From the NCBI GenBank assembly GCA_944324865.1, contig CALUXW010000001.1, positions 186,001 through 250,000 of the forward strand: DNA of 64,000 nucleotides, read 5' to 3'. The notes beneath the pieces are model-generated. The model ran no database searches. It had not been told where the DNA came from and saw only the letters and a list, made by a program, of their open reading frames with translations. How positions within the stretch are numbered: position 1 is the stretch's first letter; each line of letters opens with the position of its first letter. The position numbers were made by a program, and so were the translations under genes. Origin of the DNA: Candidatus Gastranaerophilales bacterium (lineage in GTDB: Bacteria; Cyanobacteriota; Vampirovibrionia; Gastranaerophilales; Gastranaerophilaceae). Shown here one piece after another: positions 8,087-15,933 of the stretch.

Positions 8087-9747
8087 TTTGTCATATTTTT
8101 TGAACGCAACTGTCTGTGAAATGTAATAGCAAATCTGTGCGCTTCATCCCTAATTCTTTGAAACAAATGTAGAGCAGGAGAATTTAGTGCTAAAATAACT
8201 GGCTTGGAATTATTAGGCAAGAATACTTCCTCTTCACGCTTTGCAAGTGAAACAATATCCAAATCAAGGCCCATGTCCTTCATAACATTAATAACGCTAG
8301 AAAGCTGACCCTTGCCCCCATCAATAATAATTAAATCTGGAGGCAAGATATCACCATTCTTAATTCTTTTAAAACGCCTACGCAAAATTTCACGCATACT
8401 TTTAAAATCATCAACTTCGCCCTTTTTAATTGTTTGGAGTTTATATTTTCTATATTTTGACTTTCTTGGTACACCGTTTTCAAAATAAACACCCGATGCA
8501 ACAGTATTAGTCCCCTGTGTATGAGAAATATCATAACATTCTATGGTATGGGGAAACTTGCGTAAATTCAGTTTTTCCATAAGATAAACTCCAACTTCAT
8601 TGTAATCATTTTGAATATTTGACAATTCTTTTAATTTAGCTTGGTCCATATTAAATTGCGCAGTATTTTGGGCCATATTAAGCATTTCTTTATCTCGGGT
8701 CGATTTTGCAACATTAATTGTAACCTTTTTTCCCAATCTGCCAGTAAGCCACTTTTCATAGAGTTCATAATCCTCAAGAGGATCTAACAATGTGATTTTT
8801 GCAGGAATTTCAGTGTCGGTAATAATTGCATAATACTCTCTTAAAACTGCTTGCATAATTTCGTTAGCATCACTATTACGAGAATTTGCTATATGAGTAA
8901 AAGTAAAATCTTTTTTATTGATTAATCTACCCTGACGCACCTGTAGTATAGTTGCGCAATATAACCCATCTGATTTAATTATTCCTACATAATCTTGATT
9001 AATACGAGTATTTTCACTAACAATCTTTTGCTTTTCCATGGTTTTTTTGATGTCATTGTAACTGTCACGATATCTTGCAGCTTTTTCAAATTCCAGATTT
9101 TTACTTGCAATTTGCATTTCTTTCTCAATTACTTTCAAAAGTTCGCTCTGCCTACCCGATAAGAAAAGCTCAACATCATTTAAAATTTTTTTATAATCTT
9201 GACTTGAAATTAATTTTTGACAAGGTGCACAACACTGCCCAATATCATAATAAAGGCAAGGTCTTGACTTAAATTTAGGTGTTTTACACTTTTTTAAGGG
9301 GAAAATTTTACCCAAGGTTTCAAGCGTACAATACATTGCTCTTGAATCAGTATAAGGTCCAAAATATTTACCCTTTAGCATATTTTTGTTTGCTTTTCTG
9401 ACTACTGTAATTCGCGGATATTCTTCATCAGTTATTAAAAAATAAGGAAATTTTTTATCATCTTTTAATAAAATATTATACTTTGGCTTATATTTTTTTA
9501 TAAGTTCCGACTCTAAAATTAAAGCCTCAACCTCAGAATTGACAACAATACACTCAACACGAACAATCTGCGGAACCATAACCTGCAGCTTTGGAGAATC
9601 TTTCTTGCCCACAAAATAACTATTTACCCTGTTATAAAGATTTTTTGCTTTACCAATATATATCAGCTCACCGGCTTTATCAAAATACTGGTAACAACCG
9701 GGTAACTTTGGCATAAGTTTTATTTGCTGTTTAATATCAGTGTTCAT
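8083..9747 (-). CDS. uvrC: Excinuclease ABC subunit C lacking the C-terminal HhH domain
   Basis: UvrC makes both incisions around bulky DNA damage with UvrAB. Present: the GIY-YIG nuclease (GCY at 17-19, YIG at 30-32), a Cys-cluster region near residue 165, the UvrB-binding UVR domain (about 195-235), and the RNase H-like nuclease with YDISH and IDGGKGQLS. The protein ends right after HRFAITFHRQLRSKNMTN. In canonical UvrC of about 600 residues, two helix-hairpin-helix motifs follow at this point, so the DNA-binding end is missing. No HhH-like coding continues downstream; the glycosyltransferase gene converges there. The start is ATG with AAGGA upstream, not the TTG one codon earlier. Confidence 0.96.
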   Translation of the reverse strand: MNTDIKQQIKLMPKLPGCYQYFDKAGELIYIGKAKNLYNRVNSYFVGKKDSPKLQVMVPQIVRVECIVVNSEVEALILESELIKKYKPKYNILLKDDKKFPYFLITDEEYPRITVVRKANKNMLKGKYFGPYTDSRAMYCTLETLGKIFPLKKCKTPKFKSRPCLYYDIGQCCAPCQKLISSQDYKKILNDVELFLSGRQSELLKVIEKEMQIASKNLEFEKAARYRDSYNDIKKTMEKQKIVSENTRINQDYVGIIKSDGLYCATILQVRQGRLINKKDFTFTHIANSRNSDANEIMQAVLREYYAIITDTEIPAKITLLDPLEDYELYEKWLTGRLGKKVTINVAKSTRDKEMLNMAQNTAQFNMDQAKLKELSNIQNDYNEVGVYLMEKLNLRKFPHTIECYDISHTQGTNTVASGVYFENGVPRKSKYRKYKLQTIKKGEVDDFKSMREILRRRFKRIKNGDILPPDLIIIDGGKGQLSSVINVMKDMGLDLDIVSLAKREEEVFLPNNSKPVILALNSPALHLFQRIRDEAHRFAITFHRQLRSKNMTN

Positions 9748-10081
9748 CAATCCTTATTTTATCACCAATTTTAACATCTAAACACCCATTAACAATTTCC
9801 AAAAGATATTTTGTACCAAAAACAGGTTTTAAAATTAAAAAAGGTGGAATATTATTTTTGTATGATATTACATTAAATTTATTATCTAAAAAAACTGCAT
9901 CAAACTTAAAAAAACAAAAAAACGAATGTATCCAAAAGACATTTTTAAAAATAAGGATTTTTCTGCCTTTTGGTTTAAAACTAAACATTAACCCTAAAAA
10001 TCTTTTTAGAAAGGACTCTTGCAAAAAAATATCTGCAATTACTCGTTTATTGTTTAAAAATATTTTTATATTTTTACTCAT
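9737..10081 (-). CDS. DUF192 family protein
   Basis: A 114-residue protein matching the DUF192 fold: RFLGLMF, then WIHSFFCFFKFDAVFLD (family pattern I.TfFM.fpiDvvFld), then a late GTKYLLEIVNG segment and a terminal basic/acidic IGDKI. The family function is not known. Many members are exported, but this one lacks a clear signal peptide. The 3' end overlaps the start of uvrC by 11 bases, so the two are co-transcribed. No Shine-Dalgarno is evident; a weak AATACT box lies 6 bases before the ATG. Confidence 0.8.
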   Translation of the reverse strand: MSKNIKIFLNNKRVIADIFLQESFLKRFLGLMFSFKPKGRKILIFKNVFWIHSFFCFFKFDAVFLDNKFNVISYKNNIPPFLILKPVFGTKYLLEIVNGCLDVKIGDKIRIDEH

Positions 10082-10105
10082 AACACTAGTATTTTTAAAA
10101 ACATC

Positions 10106-10202
10106 TGATATAATAAATATATAATACTATAAGAGTAGTAATAAATCAACGCATACACATTAAAAAGGATTTCAAAGACAGCATACTAAATGGCCAAGGA
10201 GG
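10106..10202 (+). promoter_or_regulatory. Strong promoter and ribosome site for the 93-residue gene
   Basis: TGATATAAT at 10106-10114 is a perfect extended -10, with a second TATAAT at 10120-10125. An AAGGAGG ribosome site lies at 10196-10202, 4 bases before the ATG. The leader of about 85 bases is long for this genome. I see no conserved riboswitch fold in it. Confidence 0.6.
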
Positions 10203-10206
10203 CACA

Positions 10207-10488
10207 ATGATACTAGAATATAAAATTGATGAACTCAATGTACAGAGCGCTTGGTTAAAAACGCTTTATGATCTTGTTGACGAGTTAAATTGCAAATGTC
10301 AGACATTTTTTGAGGAAAGCTATAATCCAAAAATGAAATGTTTTGGCTCAGTTCGAATCGTAAAAATTATAGGTTCAAACTCAATGCTCGGTTGGCTAAA
10401 ATTAAGAATGGAAAGATACACACACTTTATTGACTCTTTAAATTCTCAAAGTACCAATTTTACAACCTCCTTCAACGAAGATGAATAA
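10207..10488 (+). CDS. Unknown 93-residue protein
   Basis: I do not recognise this protein. It is soluble, probably mixed alpha/beta, with Cys at 29, 31 and 45 and a Ser/Thr/Asn-rich acidic tail. It is a single-gene unit with a perfect extended -10, the best ribosome site in the area and its own terminator, which points to a genuine and well-expressed gene. It is divergent from DUF192-uvrC and convergent with rplY. No function can be given. Confidence 0.72.
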   Translation: MILEYKIDELNVQSAWLKTLYDLVDELNCKCQTFFEESYNPKMKCFGSVRIVKIIGSNSMLGWLKLRMERYTHFIDSLNSQSTNFTTSFNEDE

Positions 10489-10495
10489 AGCACAC

Positions 10496-10518
10496 AAAAG
10501 CCGCCTATGGCGGCTTTT
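10496..10518. terminator. Bidirectional terminator between the 93-residue gene and rplY
   Basis: A perfect 10-bp stem, AAAAGCCGCC/GGCGGCTTTT, with the 3-base loop TAT. GC core plus A/T ends gives a U-tract in either direction, so it can end transcripts from both flanking genes. Confidence 0.9.
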
Positions 10519-10528
10519 GAATGTTTAA

Positions 10529-10816
10529 TTATACAAGTTTAAACTCAATATTTAAAATTTGATTTGTAGAGTAGTTTTTTTGCAATTCTTGAATTACAAC
10601 TTTTAGTTTATCTTTTCCAACAGTAAGTTCAAACACAGCATCTCTGTTGTTTCTTGTTGATAATTCAAATTCATGAGCACAAATTTGAATATTTTTAGAA
10701 TCGATACCCTTACCATAAACAGTAGCAGGAACAAGACCAGCTGTCCTTAACTGTCTTGGGTTCATATTAGCATCACGCTCTTGAGCACTTAATTTGATGA
10801 TGGTAGTTTCTGCCAT
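10529..10816 (-). CDS. rplY: 50S ribosomal protein bL25 (short form)
   Basis: bL25 binds 5S rRNA in the large subunit. The 95-residue length equals the short RplY type without the C-terminal CTC extension. The diagnostic segment is RQLRTAGLVPATVYGKG near residues 21-37, followed by VVIQELQKNYSTNQILNIEF, which matches the family pattern of a basic residue-Gln dipeptide and a final beta-strand. AGGAG precedes the ATG. It is monocistronic, bounded by the shared hairpin terminator downstream. Confidence 0.93.
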   Translation of the reverse strand: MAETTIIKLSAQERDANMNPRQLRTAGLVPATVYGKGIDSKNIQICAHEFELSTRNNRDAVFELTVGKDKLKVVIQELQKNYSTNQILNIEFKLV

Positions 10817-10890
10817 ATTATTTTTTCTCCTAAATATTTACTTTGGTGTTATTCTATTATATGTAGAAAATCATAAAATGCAATTTTATC

Positions 10891-12048
10891 ATGAAAATTA
10901 TTTCAAAAAACTTTATAGAACAAGAAATTAAAAATATCGGTTTTAGCCCCGAATATTTGCAAATAGGACTTAACAATCATAAATTTTTAAGTTTAAAAAT
11001 TTATGATTTACGCTCATTTGAAGCAAATATTCTGAAACAAACCGCACTAAGTTGCGATTGTGATTGTGCTGTTAATAAAAATACAGTTAATTGCAAGGTG
11101 GAAAAAACTGACTGTGTACTTTCAGGAACAATATCTCAACTTATTGAGGTTTCAAAAAAACTCAAAAAACAGCCAAAAAATTTATCATTTAATGAAATTT
11201 CAAAAGATATAATTAAACAAATATTTTTGTATAAAAAACAATCAGTACCAAAAATTATGGGCATATTAAATCTTACAGATAATTCATTCTCTGACGGTGG
11301 CGAATTTCTGGATTTTAACAATGCCTGCGAACACGTTGATAAAATGATAAGACAAGGTGCTCAAATTATTGACATAGGTGCAGAAAGCACAAAACCATGC
11401 TCATTTGATGTTCAAGATGATATACAAATTAAAAGAATTATACCAATTATAAACTACATAAAAGAAAAATATCCTAAAACACAAATAAGCATTGATACTC
11501 GAAGCTCGATAGTTGCACGGGAATCCTTGACAGCAGGTGCTCAAATAATTAATGATGTATCAGGTCTGCGCTATGATAAAGATATGACAAAAAAAGTTGC
11601 AAAACATAATGCAAAAATAGTTATTGTACACTCACGCTCTACCCCAAAAGAAATGGACAATATGTGCAAATATAAAAATTTAATCGATGAAGTCTATTTT
11701 GAACTCAAGAAACAGTGTGAATATGCATTAAACAGCGGAATAAACCCGGAAAATATAATAATTGATGTAGGTTTTGGATTTGCAAAAAATTTTATACAAA
11801 ACATTCAATTATTAGCCAGGATAGAAGAGTTCAAAAGTCTTGGTTTTGAAATTTTAGCAGGAGCATCAAGAAAGAGATTTCTGCAAGAACTCATTGGTGC
11901 AAAAACACCAAAAGAAGCAGATGATATAACAGCTATCAGCAGTGCTTACTTTGCAAATTGTAAAATTGACTATATACGTGTTCATAATGTGCAAAAAACT
12001 GCAGAAGCAATAAAATTTGCACAAATTTTTAATCAACAAAAAATTTAA
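10891..12048 (+). CDS. folP: Dihydropteroate synthase with N-terminal extension
   Basis: FolP joins p-aminobenzoate to the pterin diphosphate in folate synthesis. The TIM-barrel catalytic domain begins near residue 120 with GILNLTDNSFSDGG, followed by DIGAESTKP, SIDTRSSIVARESL, INDVSGL, DVGFGFAKN, GASRKRF and RVHNV. The usual Thr-Pro-Asp of the first loop reads Thr-Asp-Asn here, a small departure. About 118 residues precede the catalytic domain, including a Cys cluster (CDCDC, 55-59); such an extension occurs in some other bacteria but its job is unknown. No other folate gene is adjacent. Its stop overlaps that of the next gene (TTAA). No clear Shine-Dalgarno is present. Confidence 0.93.
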   Translation: MKIISKNFIEQEIKNIGFSPEYLQIGLNNHKFLSLKIYDLRSFEANILKQTALSCDCDCAVNKNTVNCKVEKTDCVLSGTISQLIEVSKKLKKQPKNLSFNEISKDIIKQIFLYKKQSVPKIMGILNLTDNSFSDGGEFLDFNNACEHVDKMIRQGAQIIDIGAESTKPCSFDVQDDIQIKRIIPIINYIKEKYPKTQISIDTRSSIVARESLTAGAQIINDVSGLRYDKDMTKKVAKHNAKIVIVHSRSTPKEMDNMCKYKNLIDEVYFELKKQCEYALNSGINPENIIIDVGFGFAKNFIQNIQLLARIEEFKSLGFEILAGASRKRFLQELIGAKTPKEADDITAISSAYFANCKIDYIRVHNVQKTAEAIKFAQIFNQQKI

Positions 12049-12476
12049 AATTTATATTTTTTATCCGATTTTAAAACCTTTTCAAAAACCTCGGAAAAAG
12101 GGATAATTGGGGTGAACTTATATCCACACCCATCACTTAAAGATGCACCCATTGAAAAAATCTCTTCTTGAGGATATTGAGCACATATTCTGTCACGATT
12201 TTTGTGATTTGTACAAAGACGAGTCAGAGGATCCAAAAAATTGCATTTAAAAATTAAACCTGTTTCATCAGAACCCACAACTTCAAGATTTGCATAGAAC
12301 TTATGCATTTTTTGAAGCTTCTCAAACGTTTCTTTATCGCAAATGATACTACTGCCGTGCTTTACATAAATTTTTTCACAACAACAACCGCAACGATTAC
12401 ATTTCCCGCTACGGTAATACTTTTTTTTCAAAATATAAAGGTAATAAAACCTTTTAAATTTATGAAGCAATTTCAT
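12045..12476 (-). CDS. YkgJ-type cysteine-cluster protein
   Basis: A 143-residue member of the CxxCxxCC zinc/iron-chelating family. A CNRCGCCC block lies at residues 26-33, followed by FKCNFLDPLTRLC, CAQYPQ and a final DGCGYKF, which together give the ligand set of the family. The exact biochemical role of the family is not settled. Its first 17 bases overlap the end of the upstream 110-residue gene, so they form one transcript. Confidence 0.87.
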   Translation of the reverse strand: MKLLHKFKRFYYLYILKKKYYRSGKCNRCGCCCEKIYVKHGSSIICDKETFEKLQKMHKFYANLEVVGSDETGLIFKCNFLDPLTRLCTNHKNRDRICAQYPQEEIFSMGASLSDGCGYKFTPIIPFSEVFEKVLKSDKKYKF

Positions 12477-12792
12477 TTAAAAATTCTTCATTAGATAACA
12501 ATGAAAAAATAGCATCGTCATCATCAATTGAAATTTCACCATCAAAAACTTTTGAAACAACAAGTGCATCAGCACTTTTATCATCCGCATCACTAAGTGC
12601 AAGCTTTGTGAACTTTTGTACATCTTGTTCTCTTTCGTAAAGTTTTAACGCAATATCAGAAATATTCGACTCATCAACAAATAAACCGCTATCATCACTT
12701 TCATATACGCCTTGCGTATTTAGAGAAGAAATTTTACTTATACTGTTATGTGATACAGCTTCATTTCTCTCATTTGAAATTCTGTCTAACAT
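12460..12792 (-). CDS. Unknown acidic 110-residue protein
   Basis: I do not recognise this small, strongly acidic, Ser/Asp-rich protein. It has no signal or membrane segment and looks partly disordered. It has AAGGA upstream of the ATG and overlaps the cysteine-cluster gene by 17 bases, which supports a real two-gene operon. Function unknown. Confidence 0.6.
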   Translation of the reverse strand: MLDRISNERNEAVSHNSISKISSLNTQGVYESDDSGLFVDESNISDIALKLYEREQDVQKFTKLALSDADDKSADALVVSKVFDGEISIDDDDAIFSLLSNEEFLNEIAS

Positions 12793-12879
12793 GACCCAAG
12801 TCCTTATTCATACACATGTATAGTATCCAATATTTAGAATAATTTTGTATCAATCTTTAGGTCTATTTTTTTATTTTTA

Positions 12880-12907
12880 TGTTATATTAAACAAGTAAGA
12901 GAGGAAA
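12880..12907 (+). promoter_or_regulatory. Extended -10 and ribosome site of gpmI
   Basis: TG (12880-12881), one base, then TATATT (12883-12888) forms an extended -10. AGAGGAAAG (12899-12907) is the ribosome site, 5 bases before the ATG. No strong -35 is seen. Confidence 0.5.
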
Positions 12908-12912
12908 GAATT

Positions 12913-14442
12913 ATGGAAAATCAAAAACGTGTATTACTATGCATACTTGACGGGTGGGGAATTTCGAGCGACACAAAATATAATGCCATATCAAAGGGTA
13001 AAACACCTAATTTTGATAATTTTATCAAAACAATGCCCCATACACAAATTCATGCAGACGGAAATAATGTGGGACTGCCAAAAGGTCAAATGGGTAATTC
13101 GGAAGTAGGTCACTTAAATATTGGTGCCGGCAGAATCGTTTATCAGGAATTAACAAGAATCAACAAAGCAATTGAAAGCGGTGATTTTTTTAAAAATGAA
13201 GAATTTCTAAACGCAATAAATCATGTTAAAAAATACAATTCATCACTTCATATTTATGGACTGGTTTCTACAGGTGGTGTCCATAGCTCTATTGAACATC
13301 TGAAAGCCTTAATAAAAATGGCAGCACAAAACGGTCTTAAAGATGTATATGTCCACGCTTTTTTAGATGGTCGTGACACACCTCCGCAAAGTGCAAAAGA
13401 ATTCTTGGAAGAAATAGAACAAACGTTAAAAGAATACAATCTACCACCAATTGCCTCTGTGATTGGAAGATATTGGGTAATGGATAGAGATAAACGCTGG
13501 GAAAGAGTAGAAAAGGCATATGATGCACTACTTTTAGGTGAAGGTAACAAAGCCAAAAGTGCCGTAGAAGGACTTCAAAAATCATATCATAACGGTAAAA
13601 ATGACGAATTTGTCGAACCTATAGTTGTTGGTGGAAAAAGAATTCAAGATAATGATGCAATTATTTTCTTTAACTACAGACCAGACCGCGCAAGAGAAAT
13701 TACAAGCGCAATAGCACTCAATGACTTCACAGGTTTTAAAAGGAAAGTAAAAAGGGGAAATATTTATTACGTATGCATGACCCAATATGACGAAACATTT
13801 CCTCTGCCTGTAGCGTTCAAGCCTGAAAGGTTAACAAATATCTTAGGACAAGTTTTGGATGATAATAATATAAAAGAATTTAGAACAGCAGAAACAGAAA
13901 AATATGCACATATAACATTTTTCTTTAACGGAGGAGAAGAAACTCCATTTAAACTAGAAACAAGAAAACTTGTTGCCTCTCCCAAAGTTGCAACTTATGA
14001 CTTAAAGCCCGAAATGAGTGCATATGAAGTATGCGATAACGTTCTTAAAGCACTTGAAAACAATGAGTATGGTTTCATACTTGTAAACTTTGCAAATCCA
14101 GATATGGTAGGACATACTGGAGTAATGAATGCTGCAATTAAAGCTGTAGAAGCTGTTGATGAGTGTGTAGGAAAAATTGCAAAAAAGGCATTAGAAAATC
14201 ATGTTGAAATGATAATAACCGCAGATCATGGTAATGCAGAATGGATGTTTAATGAACAAACAAACTCTCCACAGACAGCACATACAACAAATCCGGTACC
14301 ATTTATCTTGGTTACAAATGATATGAAAAATGTAGAACTTAATAATACAGGAGCATTGTGTGACATTGCCCCAACGGTATTAGATTTACTTGGTATAAAA
14401 AAACCAATAGATATGACAGGTAAAAGTTTAATTAAACATTAG
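12913..14442 (+). CDS. gpmI: 2,3-bisphosphoglycerate-independent phosphoglycerate mutase
   Basis: Interconverts 3- and 2-phosphoglycerate in glycolysis with Mn2+. The length (509) is that of the iPGM family. Seen: CILDGWG at 10-16 with metal Asp13, the phospho-acceptor Ser63 in GQMGNSEVGH, FLDGRDTPP near 150, the GRYWVMDRD segment, and the second metal cluster NFANPDMVGHTG and ITADHGNAEWM. It has its own promoter and ends at a strong hairpin; glycolytic neighbours are absent. Confidence 0.97.
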   Translation: MENQKRVLLCILDGWGISSDTKYNAISKGKTPNFDNFIKTMPHTQIHADGNNVGLPKGQMGNSEVGHLNIGAGRIVYQELTRINKAIESGDFFKNEEFLNAINHVKKYNSSLHIYGLVSTGGVHSSIEHLKALIKMAAQNGLKDVYVHAFLDGRDTPPQSAKEFLEEIEQTLKEYNLPPIASVIGRYWVMDRDKRWERVEKAYDALLLGEGNKAKSAVEGLQKSYHNGKNDEFVEPIVVGGKRIQDNDAIIFFNYRPDRAREITSAIALNDFTGFKRKVKRGNIYYVCMTQYDETFPLPVAFKPERLTNILGQVLDDNNIKEFRTAETEKYAHITFFFNGGEETPFKLETRKLVASPKVATYDLKPEMSAYEVCDNVLKALENNEYGFILVNFANPDMVGHTGVMNAAIKAVEAVDECVGKIAKKALENHVEMIITADHGNAEWMFNEQTNSPQTAHTTNPVPFILVTNDMKNVELNNTGALCDIAPTVLDLLGIKKPIDMTGKSLIKH

Positions 14443-14466
14443 AAATACCCGCTCAAGCGGGTATTT
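14443..14466. terminator. Bidirectional terminator between gpmI and lgt
   Basis: A 10-bp stem AAATACCCGC/GCGGGTATTT with loop TCAA, followed by T residues on the plus strand. It starts 1 base after the gpmI stop. The last codons and stop of lgt lie inside its right arm. Confidence 0.9.
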
Positions 14467-15241
14467 TTTTGCAACAGCAAACAAGTCCTGCTATACCAAT
14501 AAAAAATATAATCACAGAAACAATTTGAGCAATAGGGACATGGCAAATATTTAATACGCTATCGGTCCTTATTCCTTCAATTATAAATCTGCCTATGGAA
14601 TACAGTATGAAATAAGAATAAAAAACCACTCCATCTGAGCATTTCTTATTTTTTCTCACAAAGAAAAACAATATAACAAAAACAAGTAAACACCACAAAG
14701 ACTCGTACAAAAAAGTAGGATGAAAATACTCATAAGAAGAATATTCAATAGGTCTGTATTGCGGAGAAATATATAATTTCCAAGGCAAATTACATGGTGT
14801 GCCAAATGCCTCAGAATTAAAAAAATTACCCCAACGACCGATTGCCTGGGCTAAAACTAGCCCATAAGTAATTACATCAGCATAAGGTAAAAGTGGCAAT
14901 TTATTTTTTTTAAAGTAAAAAATTCCTGCCAACACACCGCCCAAAATTGCTCCATGTATCGAAATGCCTCCATGCCATAAGGCAGGTATTTCCATAGGAT
15001 GATAAAAATAATAATCAATATTTAAAACAACATAATATAATCGAGCAAATAAAATCCCGCTAATTATCATTAAAGGAAAAAAATCATATAAAATTTCTAT
15101 ATCTACATCCTTGCTATATTTTTTTGCAATTAAAACAGAAACAAATGTCCCGAGTAAAATTGCGCAAAACATAACAACGCCATACATTTTCACATCGTAA
15201 TCACCCAGAGAAAAAGCATTAATAAAAGGAGATTGAAACAT
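14453..15241 (-). CDS. lgt: Prolipoprotein diacylglyceryl transferase
   Basis: Lgt moves diacylglycerol from phosphatidylglycerol to the lipobox Cys of prolipoproteins in the inner membrane. The 262-residue protein has about seven membrane segments. It carries the Lgt signature GRWGNFFNSEAFG, the upstream HGGISIHGAILGG with the conserved His, and the late family segment YSIGRFIIEGIRTD. It overlaps the upstream TPR lipoprotein gene by one base, so an Lgt substrate and the enzyme are translated together. The 3' end lies within the shared terminator. Confidence 0.97.
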   Translation of the reverse strand: MFQSPFINAFSLGDYDVKMYGVVMFCAILLGTFVSVLIAKKYSKDVDIEILYDFFPLMIISGILFARLYYVVLNIDYYFYHPMEIPALWHGGISIHGAILGGVLAGIFYFKKNKLPLLPYADVITYGLVLAQAIGRWGNFFNSEAFGTPCNLPWKLYISPQYRPIEYSSYEYFHPTFLYESLWCLLVFVILFFFVRKNKKCSDGVVFYSYFILYSIGRFIIEGIRTDSVLNICHVPIAQIVSVIIFFIGIAGLVCCCKKIPA

Positions 15242-15855
15242 TATTCAAAACTACCGTTATAATCACCTACTTGATACTTTTGTGCATACTTATTTGCGGT
15301 ATCTTGCAAATAATTTATTTGAGAAAGTATATCATCCTTATCATTAGTCTGAGGCTTAAGTTCTAAATACTTATTATAAGATGCAATTGCCTTATTTAAT
15401 TTCTCTACAAGCTCACTTGCTTCTTGCACATTAATATTTTTTAAGTCAGAAAATTCATCCGAATTATCATCGCTTACCACTTCAACTTGAATATCTGAAT
15501 CATTCGAAGTTTCATCTTCCAGAATTTGCAGCGCATCACTTTCCTGGGCAACTGCAAGAGAATAATATGAATCAGCATAATCAGGTTTTATTTTTATAGC
15601 TTCACTCAACTGCTCCTGAGCTTTTTTAAAATCTTGAGCACTAATATATGCAACTCCGAGATTATAACGTGTCTCAAAAACCGTACCATCTAAATCAACA
15701 CTTGACTCAAGCCTGCAAATTGCACTTTGAAAGTCACCTTTTTGCATATATTCTTGAGCTTTGTTATTTAATTCCTCAATCGCAATATTATTTATACATG
15801 CACTACATAAAACACTTACAAACAATATCGCTAAAAATAATGTCAATTTTTTCAT
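15241..15855 (-). CDS. TPR-repeat lipoprotein
   Basis: A 204-residue protein with a signal sequence ending in the lipobox-like CSAC (Cys20), so it should be lipidated. Two clear tetratricopeptide repeats lie at about 27-60 and 61-94 (AQEYMQKGDFQSAICRLE; LGVAYISAQDFKKAQEQL), then an acidic linker and a third helical pair with YNKYLELKP. TPR lipoproteins often serve as scaffolds in envelope assembly. It lies just downstream of the large AsmA-like gene and just upstream of lgt. The ribosome site is AAAGGAAT; TTGATT and TATAAA-type boxes lie further upstream. Confidence 0.85.
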   Translation of the reverse strand: MKKLTLFLAILFVSVLCSACINNIAIEELNNKAQEYMQKGDFQSAICRLESSVDLDGTVFETRYNLGVAYISAQDFKKAQEQLSEAIKIKPDYADSYYSLAVAQESDALQILEDETSNDSDIQVEVVSDDNSDEFSDLKNINVQEASELVEKLNKAIASYNKYLELKPQTNDKDDILSQINYLQDTANKYAQKYQVGDYNGSFE

Positions 15856-15933
15856 ATTTTATTCCTTTTGCTAAAATTTTATAATCAAATTTTTATACTT
15901 GCAAGTATGTTAAGAAATAATTAATCTTAAGAC

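Noticed and set aside
9858-10124. 88-codon plus-strand frame across the DUF192 gene
   Set aside because: Antisense to a recognised family and rich in Lys/Phe/Ile as expected of AT-rich shadows.
15910-15930. TTAAGA/TCTTAA inverted repeat downstream of the 1513-residue gene
   Set aside because: Six A/T-rich pairs around a 9-base loop are expected by chance at this base composition.
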